NCBI GenBank assembly: GCA_036971475.1
Contig: JBAIZL010000003.1
Coordinates: 86,854,042-86,918,041 of the forward strand
Length of the DNA: 64,000 bases
Reading direction: 5' to 3'
From: Prosapia bicincta
Lineage: Eukaryota > Arthropoda > Insecta > Hemiptera > Cercopidae
The position numbers and the translations under genes are program-made. Shown here in pieces: positions 13,199 through 42,209 of the stretch (positions are counted from its first letter, which is position 1; every line of letters begins with the position of its first letter). The notes below the pieces were generated by a model. It saw only the letters and a list, made by a program, of their open reading frames with translations. It was not told the origin of the DNA and did not search any database.

Positions 13199-13985
13199 CT
13201 CAATAATAAAAAACAACTGAGATTATTCAAATTCAAGAATTATTTATAAGTTTTTATATTCAAAGCTTTTCGTTGATAAACAGTACCAACATCATCAGGA
13301 ATGAATAATACAATAATGGAAGATATAAAACATATTAAATTAGAAATAGCATTGTAGCCACATTTATACAAATTGCCAAGTTTATTTTGTTACCGTAACA
13401 TTATAGACATTGAATAGTATCACATTTAGAATGGATTGTATTAGTTTATTTATTAATTTGTTATTATTACTGTATTTATATATTTCGAATTCTTCACATA
13501 TGTTCATTCTTAATCCCTTATTAATTTCTTTTATAAGTTTCATATTTTAAATATTGGAAATTGGTGGTTATTATTAATACAATGATTTGCAAAGTTTGAT
13601 TTGTATATTTCAAGTTTTTTATAAGCCTTTAAATGTTCTTTATACCTTTCTTTTAATTTTACTTAGTTTGACCTATATAAGTTTTATTACAGCTTTTGCA
13701 TTCTAATTTATAAACACCTTTTTCATGCATATTATTTATTTTATTATTGTTATTCATTATGTTTATTATTAGTTTCGTATGCAATTTTGATATTTGTATT
13801 TTAAAATAATTTGGTGATATTTTTTATTTCATTACCTGTAAAACTAAGGTAGTCGTATTAATTCGGAATACAACTAAGATTATTCATTCCTGATGATGTT
13901 GGTACTGCTTATATCAACAAAAAGCGTTGAATATAAAAATTAATAAATAATTCTTGTATTGGAATAACCTCAGTTTTTTTATATG
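13197..13985. mobile_element. Inverted pair of Penelope-like ends (family C) with GIY-YIG remnant
   Basis: Left end 13200-13320 and right end 13880-13985 are inverted copies of the same tail, each carrying CTGATGATGTTGG and a hairpin closing with CAAC. On the minus strand between them, 13740 to about 13500, a frame with stops reads GVYKLECKSCNKTYIGQT, then RYKEHLKAYKKLEIY and NFANHCINNNHQF, a GIY-YIG domain. Degenerate. Confidence 0.75.
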
Positions 13986-13999
13986 TATTTGTAGATATT

Positions 14000-14680
14000 T
14001 ATGTACTATATGAGTCAATAGATATGTTTCATTTAAAAATAAATATTTAAATGACTTTTTAATTAAAATTAATAAAATTCAATAAGTTTTTAATGTTTTA
14101 AAGTCCATTTGAGTCACTTTATATTGAATAGTTTGGCTTTTCTGGTTGAATAATCAATGATTACATAAACAATTGTTTTATCGTAACTTATCAGGCATTC
14201 TTTAAGCTGTTTCAGTAGTTAGTAGGTTTTATACAGTCTTCATTTTAAATTGAACACAGTAACACTGATCTCATATTTTATAATATAGTACTTGTAAATA
14301 GATCAATATTACTACATAGAATGAATAAATACAATTGGATTTTAGTTTTCGGTTTGGTATAGTAATTATATTTATTAGTTTTATTGTATTAAATATAAAG
14401 CTTATATGCTGTTAAGTGTAAATTGTTATGTTTAAAGAAATTAGAATGATAATTGTATATATATATTTTATTTAATAGTAACATTACAATAAAATAGTGT
14501 ATTGATATTTAACTGTTCATTAACTCTTTTAAAAACTTGAAATAAAATATTTTACCAAATAACTGATGCTTTAAGTTTGACAGTTACATGTAATCAAAAT
14601 ATCTTGTATAAAAACTACTCTTTTCTCAAGGATAGGTTTGTGTGAAAGAAATGTAATAAGAAAAATTATATTAACGTTTT
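14000..14680. other. AT-rich, upstream of first visible HARS exon
   Basis: No feature except the T-rich acceptor at its end. Confidence 0.5.
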
Positions 14681-14689
14681 TGTTTTTAG

Positions 14690-30853
<16,164 letters not shown>

Positions 30854-30940
30854 CCCCCTACTTTCCTGTACGAATTTTGAACCAAAAGCAATCGAAATGA
30901 GTCTCTTTGCTTTCGACTGTTTAAAGTTAGTAATTTATTT

Positions 30941-30946
30941 AATAAA
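30941..30946 (+). terminator. Likely HARS polyadenylation signal
   Basis: AATAAA 88 bases after the HARS stop codon, followed within 30 bases by a GT-rich stretch. First canonical hexamer after the stop. Confidence 0.6.
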
Positions 30947-30949
30947 CTA

Positions 30950-32620
30950 AAAATACATGACTTTGTTAATGCGATTGTTTGATTACACGTTCTGTAACAA
31001 TTATAGAAATAGTATACAATAGCCAGCTGTTTTATACAATTTAATTTTGTAATTCTGTTTTTATATGGTTTATAATTGTCTTAATAGAGTTTGGAAAAAA
31101 ATCATATACGATAGCATTTAAATTCAGAAACAAGATTTACTATCTATATAAACAATAATTAACTTGAATTAATTTCTTGTATTATCACTCACTTTGATAT
31201 ATTTGTAAAATGTATGGTCATGCAATTAAATTCAAGTTTTTTCTCCCATTTTCTTACATTGCCATCACTGTTAAAACAGCTCAGTAAGATTTTGTATCAG
31301 TAGGTTATATCAGGTGTGGACAAATTATCTAATCTTGCTAGTTAAATATCAGGGAAATTCCATGTTTCTGATCTTTCAGGTTTAAGTATGAGAACTTCAA
31401 TGTATTAGTCCCCAAGATAAAACGTGCAGTTTGCTTTATGTTACGATAACATTTATATATCAATTATAAAAAAAAAAATAATTGACAAGGAAGACCACTG
31501 TATTAACCAGTCAAATAAAACTTACACAGAACTGATCTTTGTACAGTTTTTCTTCATATATTAGTTTCAGTTTTAGTAAGATTGAAGATTAAAACATTAC
31601 TATTATAATCTTCTAAGGATTGTTTCTATAGGCTGACAAATAGCATCTTGAGCAAGAAACCTACACCACTATTTGTTGGTAATTTTAATTTTATACTGGT
31701 CTTTTTTCCAAGTATAATTATATACTAAAATTAAAGTTAATATCACCATATTAAACTGGGTTAATTGATCTTAAATCATTACAATATATGTGGCAATATG
31801 AGCTTTGGGAGAAATGAACGGTCAGGGAGTTTTTTTTTGTTATGTTTCTCTCATTAGAGAGAAAAAGTCAGTTTAATCTGCTGTATTTGTTTATTAATTG
31901 ATTTATTTTGTTACAAGTTTTTTTATTATTTTTGCTATAACAGCTCTGAACTTTCTTCAACATCGTTCTTAAAATTTATAATTTACAAGGATTTATAAAC
32001 TCACATTAAAATATCCTTGTAACATTTTTATCAAATTGAAGTCACAGAAGAGTTAAGTTAAATTAATATTTTTCATTGCTCTAATTTAAGCTTGAACATT
32101 TTAATTGTATTATAAGTTAATGAACTTCATTGTCTGACCTTATATTTTATAATAGCACATTGTACAATACAGATACCTGACTATCTCCTAACCTGATTAT
32201 ATAGCACTACTTTCCACAATCTAGCATTTATGTACATAATCTAATGCAATAAGTTATACTTTAAGTGTAGTAATGTTATTGTTAATTTATTGTTTAGTTT
32301 TGTATGTACAATTTTGTTGTTTTATATTGTGAAAATATTGAGATATTTGTCCTTTCATGTTCCTTTGAAACAGTGTAGTTAGGTTTTTATGTTTTTAATT
32401 TTTTAATAAGAATATTTATTTTATTGATGTAAATTTTCAGATTTTCGTGGCTGAATATCATAGCCTTTTATGTAATAGTGAGAGGTTAAATTATTTACCA
32501 GTTTTGTAAAGATTGTTGAACTATTAGTAGTGCTTTCAATTTTAATAAATTATATTAAGTATTGAAAGTTAAATTTGTTTCAACTTATTACGCTTTTGAA
32601 CTTGGGATGTATGTATTTAT
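30950..32620. other. Downstream of HARS, nothing supported
   Basis: AT-rich with several further AATAAA hexamers; longer HARS 3' UTR forms are possible. No coding segment. Confidence 0.5.
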
Positions 32621-33007
32621 GTTTATATATAGGATTGTTTGGACTTGATAAAAGACTGACAAACTTTCCTTGGTAGTAGTCTAGTCTGTTTTTATATTAG
32701 ATTTTTTGGACTAGGAGACTGACAGACTTACCTTGGTAAGAGTCCACTCTGTAGTCTTGAAATAGTAACACATAAAGGCACTTAAACAATGATATATTTC
32801 GACCACACAGTGGTCTTTATCAATCGAAGAGAAAACACAAAAGAAATATGAGAGAATGAAATAAAATAATTGTAATCACAGATTGTGTAGAGTAGAAATC
32901 AGATGTCACAGATGCACAGATTAAAGATATATATATTGTTTCCATGAACATATGAGTGATTATAGTTTATATAAGTCTATCAGGGGAAAAGAGATAAGGC
33001 TAGTTGG

Positions 33008-33008
<1 letters not shown>

Positions 33009-33055
<47 letters not shown>
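33009..33055. repeat. Poly-A tract
   Basis: 46 consecutive A, 11 bases beyond the TAA of the Penelope-like frame. A Lys-rich plus-strand frame over it is an artefact. Confidence 0.97.
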
Positions 33056-33057
<2 letters not shown>

Positions 33058-33065
33058 GAATGGAT

Positions 33066-34045
33066 TTATCTGATGTTGAGGTTAGGGGATTCTCTGGACT
33101 TTGTATACCACTGGTATGATAGTTCCCACCTTCTCAGTTCTGAGGGATTGCAATCAGGGGGGAGTGATTTAATTATTTTTGTGGTATAGCAGTCATCAAA
33201 AGTTGTGATGTTGTGACTCGCAGCATGTTGAGCTGTTGGTCTATCCATATTCATAATTTTAACATCATGTCTGTGGCCATTCATTCTGATATTCAGACCA
33301 TCCGTGGTCAGGCCTATGTACTGTGCTGAGCAAAGTTTACATTGTAGCTGGTATATGACATTTTTCGATGTACAATTATGATGACCCTGTATTTTGAAGA
33401 CCATTTTTGTTGTTTGGCTGTTGAAACTATTTGCTGAGGGGTGTATTGGACACGTCTTGCATCTAGGTCTATTACATGGGAAGGAGCCATGAGGAAGTTT
33501 GTGTGGTTTCTCTGCATCAGGGTCTGGTAGTTTAGGATGTACTAGGATGTTTTTCAAGTTGGGAGGTTGCTTGTACCAAATTTGTGGTGGATCGGTGAAA
33601 AGATTTTTGGTGTGGACGGAAGCTTGAAGAATTTTGAAGCCATCTCTCAATATCTTGTTGAGTTTATGTAGACCAGGATGGTAGTCTGTTATTAAAGACA
33701 GTTTATTTTGTTCTGTTTGTGGTTTATGGTGAACCGAGGATTGTGCTGAATGAATTTGGTTTTCAATGAGTTTTTTTGGGTATCCTCTTCTCTGGAAGGC
33801 TGTTGATATCTTTCTATTAAAATCTTCCAATTCCCTATCATTCGAACAGATTCTCTTACCCCTGATTGCTTGACTGTATGGAATGGATCGTTTTATGTTT
33901 ATTGGGTGGTTGCTGTCGAAATGGAGATATTGTAGGTGGTTTGTAGGTTTGATGTGAATTCCTGTGTTGATATTTCCATTCTGGAGTGTTACCTCTACAT
34001 CCAAAAAGGTGATGGCTGATGTAGATTTCTCCCAGGTAAATAGAC
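33066..34045 (-). CDS. Penelope-like polyprotein C-terminus: RT thumb, Cys linker, GIY-YIG
   Basis: An intact 320-codon frame. It starts in FTWEKS (end of the RT palm region) and jumps to ITFLDVEVTLQNGNI, suggesting a short deletion. Next are the thumb, HFDSNHPINIKRSIPYSQA, ERELEDF-like RELEDFNRKI and RRGYPKKLIENQI; a linker with CNRPRCKTCPIH, the Cys cluster I associate with Neptune-type elements; then the GIY-YIG endonuclease VIYQLQCKLCSAQYIGLTTD, IRMNGHRHDVK and the C-terminus WELSYQWYTKSRESPNLNIR. The frame's first ATG (34121) lies in sequence I cannot assign. The length without a stop suggests a fairly young copy. No reverse transcriptase catalytic motif is present, so it cannot move by itself. 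Confidence 0.88.
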
Positions 34046-34149
34046 ATAACATAAACACATTGAAATAGTTGGCATATTTAAGATGCATAGCAACCTTTGT
34101 CAGAGAAATTATTATTGTCATTGGTGTTTAGTTTAACAATTCAGCTTTG

Positions 34150-34890
34150 CATAGTGTTTTAAAAATAACTTTTAAAGGCAAGAAAGTTTAAGTGCGATGA
34201 GGATGGGGATATCTCTTGGTTTGTTGTACCATTGGTAAGACAGTTTCCATTTTCTCGATTCTGAGACTTCGATTTTGAGGGAGTGTTTTAAAATATTTTT
34301 GTAGTTTAGTTGATATTAAAAGAAATGATGTAGCTACTAGCAGTATGTTGAGCTAACTATATTCAACCTGTCTGTCGAGTCTATAAGGTCTTAAGGCTCT
34401 ACAATAGACCAAGTCATGAAACTGACACAGTTTATAAAAGACAGTTTCCAGAGGAAAATGATGACATTAGCCTACTTCGTTGATTTCCAAAGCGGATGCG
34501 ACACAGGCGGCAGAAAAGTCCTTACGGATACTCGTCGATATCAAGGTAAGGGGAACTATATTACATTGGCTGTATAGTTCCCCACTACAAAGATTTATCA
34601 AAGTCCAATATGGAGACACATCATCCAGCCTTCCTCCAAAGTAACTAATGACAGAGCTGTCATGGATGGGCGTTGGTAAATTAAGAGTGAGTGAGTACGA
34701 GTATTAAAGGCTCTAACATTTTGTTTGAGAACATTCATTTGATATTTGGATCATCTGTGGTTAGGCCTATGTTTTGCACTGGGTAAAATTTACATTGCAT
34801 TTGGCATGTAGTATATTTTTATGAGAAGTATAATAACATAAAACTTGAAATCCAGTTTAGTTGTTGACTGTTTAAATTTAGTAGTAAATT
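34150..34890 (-). pseudogene. Second, decayed Penelope-like copy, tandem to the first
   Basis: 34180-34375 parallels 33066-33235 (GIY-YIG end: the equivalents of AQHAASHNITTFDD, PSELRRWELSYQW, ESPNLNIR are recognisable with many changes). 34705-34890 parallels 33250-33440 (the YIG and CTSKNVIYQLQC region). The two blocks are separated by a LINE fragment. Same orientation as the first copy, so the pair is a head-to-tail tandem. Confidence 0.75.
34377..34700 (+). pseudogene. LINE reverse-transcriptase fragment nested in the Penelope copy
   Basis: Plus-strand pieces read LTQFIKDSFQRKMMTLAYFV then DFQSGCD, matching the RT motif A region of Jockey/I-type LINEs (VDF..AYD with the first catalytic Asp), then GGRKVLTDTRRYQGKGNYIT and, after a stop, KIYQSPIWRHIIQ. 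Frameshifted and short. Opposite orientation to its host element. Confidence 0.7.
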
Positions 34891-34899
34891 GGTTTTGTC

Positions 34900-37800
34900 A
34901 ACTAAATGATTGTTTCGAAATGTGTCAGCAAGTAAGTTGAAAGTTTTCACTCAGTTACTCAATCATAATTATTTATGATTTATTCAGTTAATTCAAAATG
35001 AATTCAACAAGCGACTAAATCATTTGTTGAAATGTGTATAACACTTATCTTACATTTACAACAAAGAATGCATACAAACAAAATGTATCAAATCATTTTG
35101 TGAATCTATTTCATGAAAATTGTTGAGATTATTATCAAGGTAAGTATGTCAGTCTCTTATCTTGTCCCAAAGTTTTCATATAACCCCCAAGGTTTACCAG
35201 AATTAAGATTCGTGCATATATATACATATTACATCTCATACACTGTGAATTATTTAATAGATTCACAAGATATTCTTGGACTTTTAAACCAAGAATATTA
35301 TTCAAATTATAGTTTAAAATCTGAAAAATTATCACAATAAAATCGGAAATTTATAAAATGGGTTTTAAAAATCTTGGCCCAGATTGAGCACAATGTAAAG
35401 TTAGACCGTGCCTAAAGAACTCACCCTTTAAGAAGCGTGAAACTTGTTACCTGTTGACAAATGTTATTGAAAAATAATATAAATTAAAATGTTTAATTAC
35501 AAATATGAGAAAACATTTTTAATGCTTATATATTAATATTGTCCCAATTAGAAGGAAATTAAATATAATTTTTTAAACATTCTCTTAGGTTTTAAAAAAT
35601 TGTAGTATCAAGTTATCAAAAAAAATAATAATAACTTACGTTACTTAGTTATTATAAAAAGAATTATCAGAATTTGATTCAGAAAGCTGTGTTAATTTAT
35701 TTTCTTCACTAACGTTTATAAAATACAAAGAAACAACAAGAAATATATTATTGATAATTCCATTACATATTAAAACTTACTGGTAAATTTATGTGAAGAA
35801 AATACAGCCTGTAAAGGCTGAACTGTTTACAGGTAATAATTTACCGGATAAAGCAGGTGATAAGAAATTGTTGTTACATTTGTTAGCTTGAATAATTAAA
35901 AACTAATAACAAAATTATGATACCATTTTAAAATTTTTAGATAAGGAAAATCTATATTAAAATATCATGGCCTTGGTCATAATTATAGTTTGCTTTAATA
36001 AAGGTCTAATAATATTATTTTGTAATGCAATACCTTGAGATCTTGTCTTTCAAACAGTTGAAAGTAAAATATGTTATCCTCCATACTATATCAGCTTAAC
36101 TAATAATAAATAATTAAATGGAAAGTTCACCTCCATATATTGTCAGATCTGTGGATTCTTGTTAAATTATCTTAGGAAATTCTTTATAATGTAAACTGCC
36201 TCACACTGTAATAGTTTTTCAACATTTCCACACTATTAAACATGGATGAAATTTGCTCTAAAACAATGCTTGTTAAACATTGACGTTGTCGTTATTTCTG
36301 CACTCACTGGGCTGTTGACAGTGGTTGATTTTGGGAAGTTTGTAAAAATTCATTTAAAATTGTGAAACTCGATATTTTTAGGTATAAATTTTTGTTTTGT
36401 AGATTAATATTGCCGTTACACTTAGTTTTTTATACTTTTATGAGCAGTCAGTTATTATTATTATTAATTATTTTTTAAAAATTTATTTTAGTTTTCATTT
36501 TTAATGTAAATTATTTTTTTATATATTTTTCATAAAATAAATATGTTTAGTATATATTTCATAAAAGGAAAAGGTTAAAATTTCTAAGCATACCTTACAC
36601 ATTAATAACATTTTATCTGTTTGTGTACACAAATAAAAATATATATGATCAGATTACACGATTGAGAGTTCCACAGCTGCACACAATATTGTAAAACTAT
36701 ACCAGTAATAGAATGGCTAAATAAGCAGAATAAAATGTCCCGTTCAAGTTTAAAAATGTAAAGAGGAAATGTCAACTTGGTCTAGCATAAAATAAGGAAT
36801 TCCATTATCAAATATCTGTTATACTACGAGTTAAAATATGTGTCTTGGCATTCGGTCCAGAATGAACGACACATCGAATCAGACAAGTATGTCTACCTTA
36901 ATGGGATATAATGACAAAAATGTTTTGATAAGATGTTTTTATAGCTTATCAAAATTTGTTGTATTAACCAGTGTGGAACGTCTTCAAAACCCCCAAGTCT
37001 CATTTGAAATACAATTATTCATTGTTTAAGCAAACTTATTTTTTATATTGAATTAAAATTGAGAAGGTTTGAAATAGTTCAATTGAAAAATTTTAACATA
37101 ATTATTTGTTTTAATTGGTTGATAGTCCATTTATAAAGAGATGCGTTTAAAAATGATTGCCACTATAATATGTTAAAATTTATAATTACTATATTTCACT
37201 TTCACTGGATCAAAAATTGCTCATATGCGGCATTAATTGGGCATTTACTTCAGTTTCATCTATTATATTTTAAAATAAATTCTTCAAGACAATCATTTGA
37301 AAACCTTGATAAACATATAAATAACTACTTTTCAGTTTGACTTTAGACCTATTGATAAATGTTTATTGAGACCTATTTACGGTGAGAACAAGATGAAAAA
37401 CCATTGATAAAATGAGAAATTAATTGTGTTTAAACAAAATGGATTAAAATTCATCTCTAAGAAATCATTAACTGGATGTATTGTTATGTAGTAAAAAAAA
37501 CTATTAGGCATGATGTAAAATATATCTTTAAAGAATCATTAAAATAATAGAAAATTATTGTAACTTGCTTTGAAAGTCGTTATAGGTACTAAATATACAG
37601 TACACACATATCCAGAAATTAATTTAACACTTGAAAAATTAATTTAATTGGCACTAATAGCTGTAAGTTATATATTTTTGTAATAGGCTCTAATTTTGTA
37701 ATACCTTCACTTTATTACAATTTGAATTTTTCTGTATATGGTACAATTTTATAACCTATTAATTGTAATTGTAGTTGATATTTTCTACTTTTGCGATTTC

Positions 37801-38350
37801 CAAAATATGTTATGTATATTTGGTTTATGATGTGGTGTGTGTATTTATTTATTTGGACTAGAAGTGTTTTTTATATGTTATTGACCCAAAGATCTAGTAT
37901 TTAATTTGTATTCTTTTGGCATTAGCTTAATTTTAGTTTAGGAAGTAATCCAAATTATTGTTTATAGTTAAATAAATTTAAAGTTGCATTAATGTGTTAT
38001 ATGATTTTCCTGCTTCCCTGGAAATTATTTTCAGTATTTTAAAGTTTTTGCTATGATAAATCTGGAGTCTGAATTAATTAAAACCTTTTACATCAGTTAA
38101 TAACAGTAGCGTTTTGCTATTTTCTGTTATCTATGTTATTCTTAACCAACATGATAGAAATAGTTGATTTTGATTTATCATTGTGTTATTCATTAAAAGA
38201 TATTCTTTACCAATTATTTTTATGCTTAGTATGCATATTCCAAGATATCTCGATAAGTCATATTTTCTTAAGTTTTTTCTCGATTAAGTTTTGACATCTG
38301 TAAACTGTTGGGAAAAAAGTTAAATAAAGTGTTGGATAATATCAACATGG
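34900..38350. other. Intergenic, nothing supported
   Basis: AT-rich DNA. Short frames at 35113 and 36838 have no family features. Confidence 0.5.
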
Positions 38351-38364
38351 TATAAACTGGCGTC

Positions 38365-38570
38365 TATACTGCATTTATCCAAGTATGGGGACCCTATTCA
38401 TCGGCACTCCATTATAATACTAAAAATGATACATAATAGAGTATGTATGCAATTGACATGAATTATTGGAGCCCTTTAGACATTCACAGCCAAAGAACGC
38501 TGTGACTTTCTTTTTGCATTCTCTGTGTTCCGTTGTCTAATTGTCAAATGCAAACTGTCGATCTAGAAAA
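38365..38570 (+). pseudogene. Possible LINE RT C-terminal remnant
   Basis: Frame with two stops reads SKYGDPIHRHS, LKMIHNRVC, IIGAL and TFTAKERC, resembling the LEYG..IY......L..IHN.ALR...GA..TSP block after the RT of I/Jockey LINEs. Weak. Confidence 0.35.
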
Positions 38571-39820
38571 TAATTTAATGATTTCAATATCTTAATTATT
38601 AGTTTCTTCAACAAATAACTATTGAAATTGGCCTGTTTTACAACACTAACTTATGTCTTTATGAATCAATGTAATGTGGGCGGTTTTGAAGAGAAGCAGT
38701 TTTTAGTTATATTATCAAGTAAAAAGTAAACATAAAATAATCAATTCAATAAAATCATCCCTTTTAACATCATGTGACATTTCTTTTAAAATTCTTAACA
38801 TGATTTTTTAAAAGTTTAATTTGCCCGAGTAACGTATAAGGTTATTTGGAAAAGTTTTCAATCATCCAAGTTAACTGTAGAGAAAACCTAATTGAAAAAT
38901 AAAACCAAATGTGTTCTTTTTTTATCACTGTGCAGAGTTATAACAAAAAAACCTGAAATTTTAATTCCTTTTTCAAAGACAATAATTCTTATTCATTGAC
39001 ATTGTGAGGAATTGTGTAGAATCTTATTTGGAACATTCTAGCACTGACTTATCTAGTATTAAAAAAATTACTTTTACACTGAAGATAAAGTTTAAATTTG
39101 ATGGTAGCTCATAGCTGAGGTGAAAACCTAAGTGTTTCTCTTGATTAATAAACTGTGAAAACAAGTTTTTCCTACAGTGGAAGATTTCTAAGTAAGAGTT
39201 GTTCCATCACTAAGGCAGTTAATCTAACTTTACAGGATGTCCAATAAGCAATACTGTCAAGGACTTAGAAAAAATCTAGACTTAGACAAAATAATTGATA
39301 GTGGGAGACAAAATATACATTCAGATGTGGTAAAATCTTTAGAATGAAATCATACATGAATGTTTCATTGGTTTTTGGTTTTTATGATTAGGTATCTATT
39401 ATTTATGTATAACTGTTTACCAATAGGGAAAACTAGTTTCTAAAACAAAGAAATTTTGTATATCATCTATTTTGGAATCGTACCTTTGTTTCAAAGCATA
39501 ACTATTTCACCGATGACCAAAGTATAATGTAAAGAACTAAATATATTCCTGTCTCAATATGTCTGACAGTAAACCATCTTTATATAAATTTTGTTTGTTC
39601 ACAAAACCTATTTAAAAATAACGAGTAGTTTTCTATGTAAAATATTCAATAATGGTGTCACTGTTAACAATAAATTCTTCTCTTTAAATAAATGCTGTAA
39701 AGTGTACAGAAGAAGTGACAGACTTGTCTTTAATATTGCAATTATTAACTGCAAATAATGTTGCAAAAGCTATATTAGCAAATGGCAATGATACTTGCAA
39801 CATGTAAAATAATTATATAT
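38571..39820. other. Intergenic, nothing supported
   Basis: AT-rich, no frame or repeat recognised. Confidence 0.5.
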
Positions 39821-39824
39821 ATAT

Positions 39825-40190
39825 TTATAAACTTGCCTATAGTAGCACTTACTTATATTTGTTGAGGACGGCCGTTTCGGGAGATGTGTCCCATTGTCAA
39901 CTCAGACCGTAACTGATCTCAAGGTTTACGTAGGTGCTGGGGGTGGGATATTATGGTAGTGTTGGTGTATTTTGTGTGTATTAGGAGTTATGATGTCAAA
40001 AAGTGGGTGTGAGTTGTAATGTAATTGTGTATTGAGATACTCACACATACACAATTACATTAAAACTCACACACACTTTTTGACATCATAACTCCTAAGT
40101 GCTGCTATAGGCAAGTTTATATACATATTTGTTAATGAAAACTAGTAGCTCACGTGAAGATGGAATCAACAAATATGTAAAATAATATAA
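39825..40190. repeat. Foldback of Penelope-like ends, family A
   Basis: Left arm is the minus-strand tail of the 49930-50745 element: GGACGGCCGTTTCGGG, GGTTTACGTAGGTGC, GGAGTTATGATGTC. The right arm is the plus-strand tail with the hammerhead-like part deleted. Junction near 40030-40045 (TGAGATACTCACACATACAC). Confidence 0.82.
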
Positions 40191-42209
40191 AAACTATATT
40201 TAATTAATACATAAGTAAGTTAATGCTTAAAGTATTTACCTAGTCATGAGTTAATTAATTACTGAATCCAAGTTTAATCACTGAATTCAAGATGATTACA
40301 ACAAGCAACTTTAATATAATAAGCAAGAAATAAATTTCTGAAGGTTTCAAATATTGCAAGAATTTGATCAAAAAGTGGATTGTTTTGTTTCTTAGTTATA
40401 TTATTTTGAAGATTTTACAATTGAACTTTTACAGGTAAATTTAAAAGGAGCATCCACTCAATTTAGATGAATAATTATGTCAAAAATGAAAAGAAATGTT
40501 GAACTGCACTTTCAGAAAAAATGTATTACCTTCTAGAGAGAAAATTGGTTAAATACACAATGTTTAGTAAACTTTTTATGTCGGCAGGAATTGATAACAT
40601 CGAGTCATTTAGGCAAACTTTTTAAAATAATAAACTGCTTACATTATTTTGTAACCACTATTTCTCAAATATAAACTTTTTAAGAAATTATTACATAGCT
40701 AAGTGAATACTTTAAAGCTTTCTTACTAATATGTTTCGAAACAATAGTTTCATTTACGAAGCTAGACCTCTACTCTTACAATTAGTTTCAAGAAAATCTA
40801 TTGTTGTTTTTCAATCAATGTCTGAAGAATTTTTTATTAATGTTGCCAACCTATAATGTGACAAAAGAAACATTTATGTAACAAAACTATAAAAACTGTG
40901 TGAAAATCTATTCTAATATTGTGTATATTTTTTTTATATCAGGGCATTATGTCACTTTAAGTGGAACAGTTATATCACTAATATTTTCAACGGTGAACAA
41001 AATAACATTATATAATGAACAATTACATTACACAATTTTATTTTCACTCACAATTTAACTTTTTTTACTATCTAGCTTTCATGAAAATTAACTGTAAAAG
41101 AAAATTGCTTTAAACGGTTATGCAATGGAAGTGTTTGAACATTAAATTCCAATTATATTAACCTGTAAAGGCAATCAGATGGAATGGGTGTGCGTGAACA
41201 ATCCAAGGTCCCTTCCTTGGATTAGGTTCCACTTCAGTTGCGTGATTGATTGGAAGATGGTCGGTGCTTAAGGACTCTATCACAGCTCAGGTGTTGCAGT
41301 GTTTAGTCAGCTTTTCACCAAGTATTTAGTTAAAAACATTTAGTGTGTTTCTATATTCAAGCATATAGTTTGTAAACACGTGATTAAAACAGTATTTATT
41401 TATCTTTATGAAATATTAAAAAGGATTTCAATTAAAGAGTATTATTTTGTTATTTTAAAATGTAAATATCTTGAAAAAATGAATTATATTATATTTCTGC
41501 TTGAAACTATAGATAGCTTAAATTTTTTTAATTTTCTCAAAAGAATTTATAAATTTACTTTATACTTGTTAGTTTATGCACAATACTTCACTGTAGTTGG
41601 TAGAGATCATTTTGTAAAATGAATATTAAATATATAAAATTTTATTATGTACAAATTCTGGAACTCATTTTTGAAAAGTGATCAGAAACAATTCATAGCC
41701 CAAAACCGTTATTATAACTCATTATTCGATCATCTTGAGATTATTTTAAACTACTTTTATAGTATAAATATTTTACTAAAACTTCAAACTTTGTGATATA
41801 TTTCAGACATCTTTTCTGCTAGCTCACTGCACCGTTTAGTGTGAATCCAGTTTATATCTCTCTCAAACTGACCATGCACTGAACTCATGCATACATATCT
41901 ATTGAGAAATATCAGTAAGTAGTAAATTTAGATAAATATTTAAATAATAAAAATAGGGAATTGTTAGTATTTTATACATTTTTAAGAGCAATTTTTAAAA
42001 CATATCGTTTAGTATTCAGAATATTAAATATTATTAGTATTACTTTGATGAGATAATTTTTTAATCATAATTCAACTTTAAAATATTTGCCTTAGAAGTA
42101 GCACTTATCAAAATATTATTACAATAATTAAGAAAGGTTGGTTGTTTTAATCATCTTGATTTCACTGATTAAATCATAAGTGACTAATAAAGAGCTAAGA
42201 TAAAACTAT
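40191..42209. other. Intergenic; GC-richer patch at 41160-41320
   Basis: Mostly AT-rich. The patch contains a perfect hairpin CCAAGG-TCCCTT-CCTTGG and CTCAG/GTGTTG, which could be an untranslated exon or promoter region. Not supported enough to call. Confidence 0.35.

Larger units (their letters stand above)
32625..34045 (-). mobile_element. Penelope-like element, C-terminal half plus 3' tail (Neptune-like)
   Basis: Runs leftwards: coding part 34045-33066, a 46-base poly-T (poly-A on the plus strand, 33009-33055), then the family D tail 32930-32699 with its hammerhead-like hairpin (32797-32823). A partial repeat of the tail end, TTGGACTTGATAAAAGACTG, follows at 32637-32690, as in tandemly joined Penelope copies. 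The reverse transcriptase core is missing, so this is a 5'-truncated, dead copy. Confidence 0.85.

Noticed and set aside
33004..33189. Lys-rich plus-strand frame
   Set aside because: It translates a poly-A tract and then the antisense of the Penelope-like domain.
36838..37029. 63-codon plus-strand frame
   Set aside because: No motif, no acceptor/donor pairing with neighbours.
41160..41320. GC-richer patch with hairpin as a first exon of the Tyr-rich gene
   Set aside because: Plausible but only a weak CAG/GTGTTG donor and no frame; not called as an exon.
41380..41622. 80-codon Phe/Tyr/Ile-rich frame
   Set aside because: Typical chance frame in AT-rich DNA.
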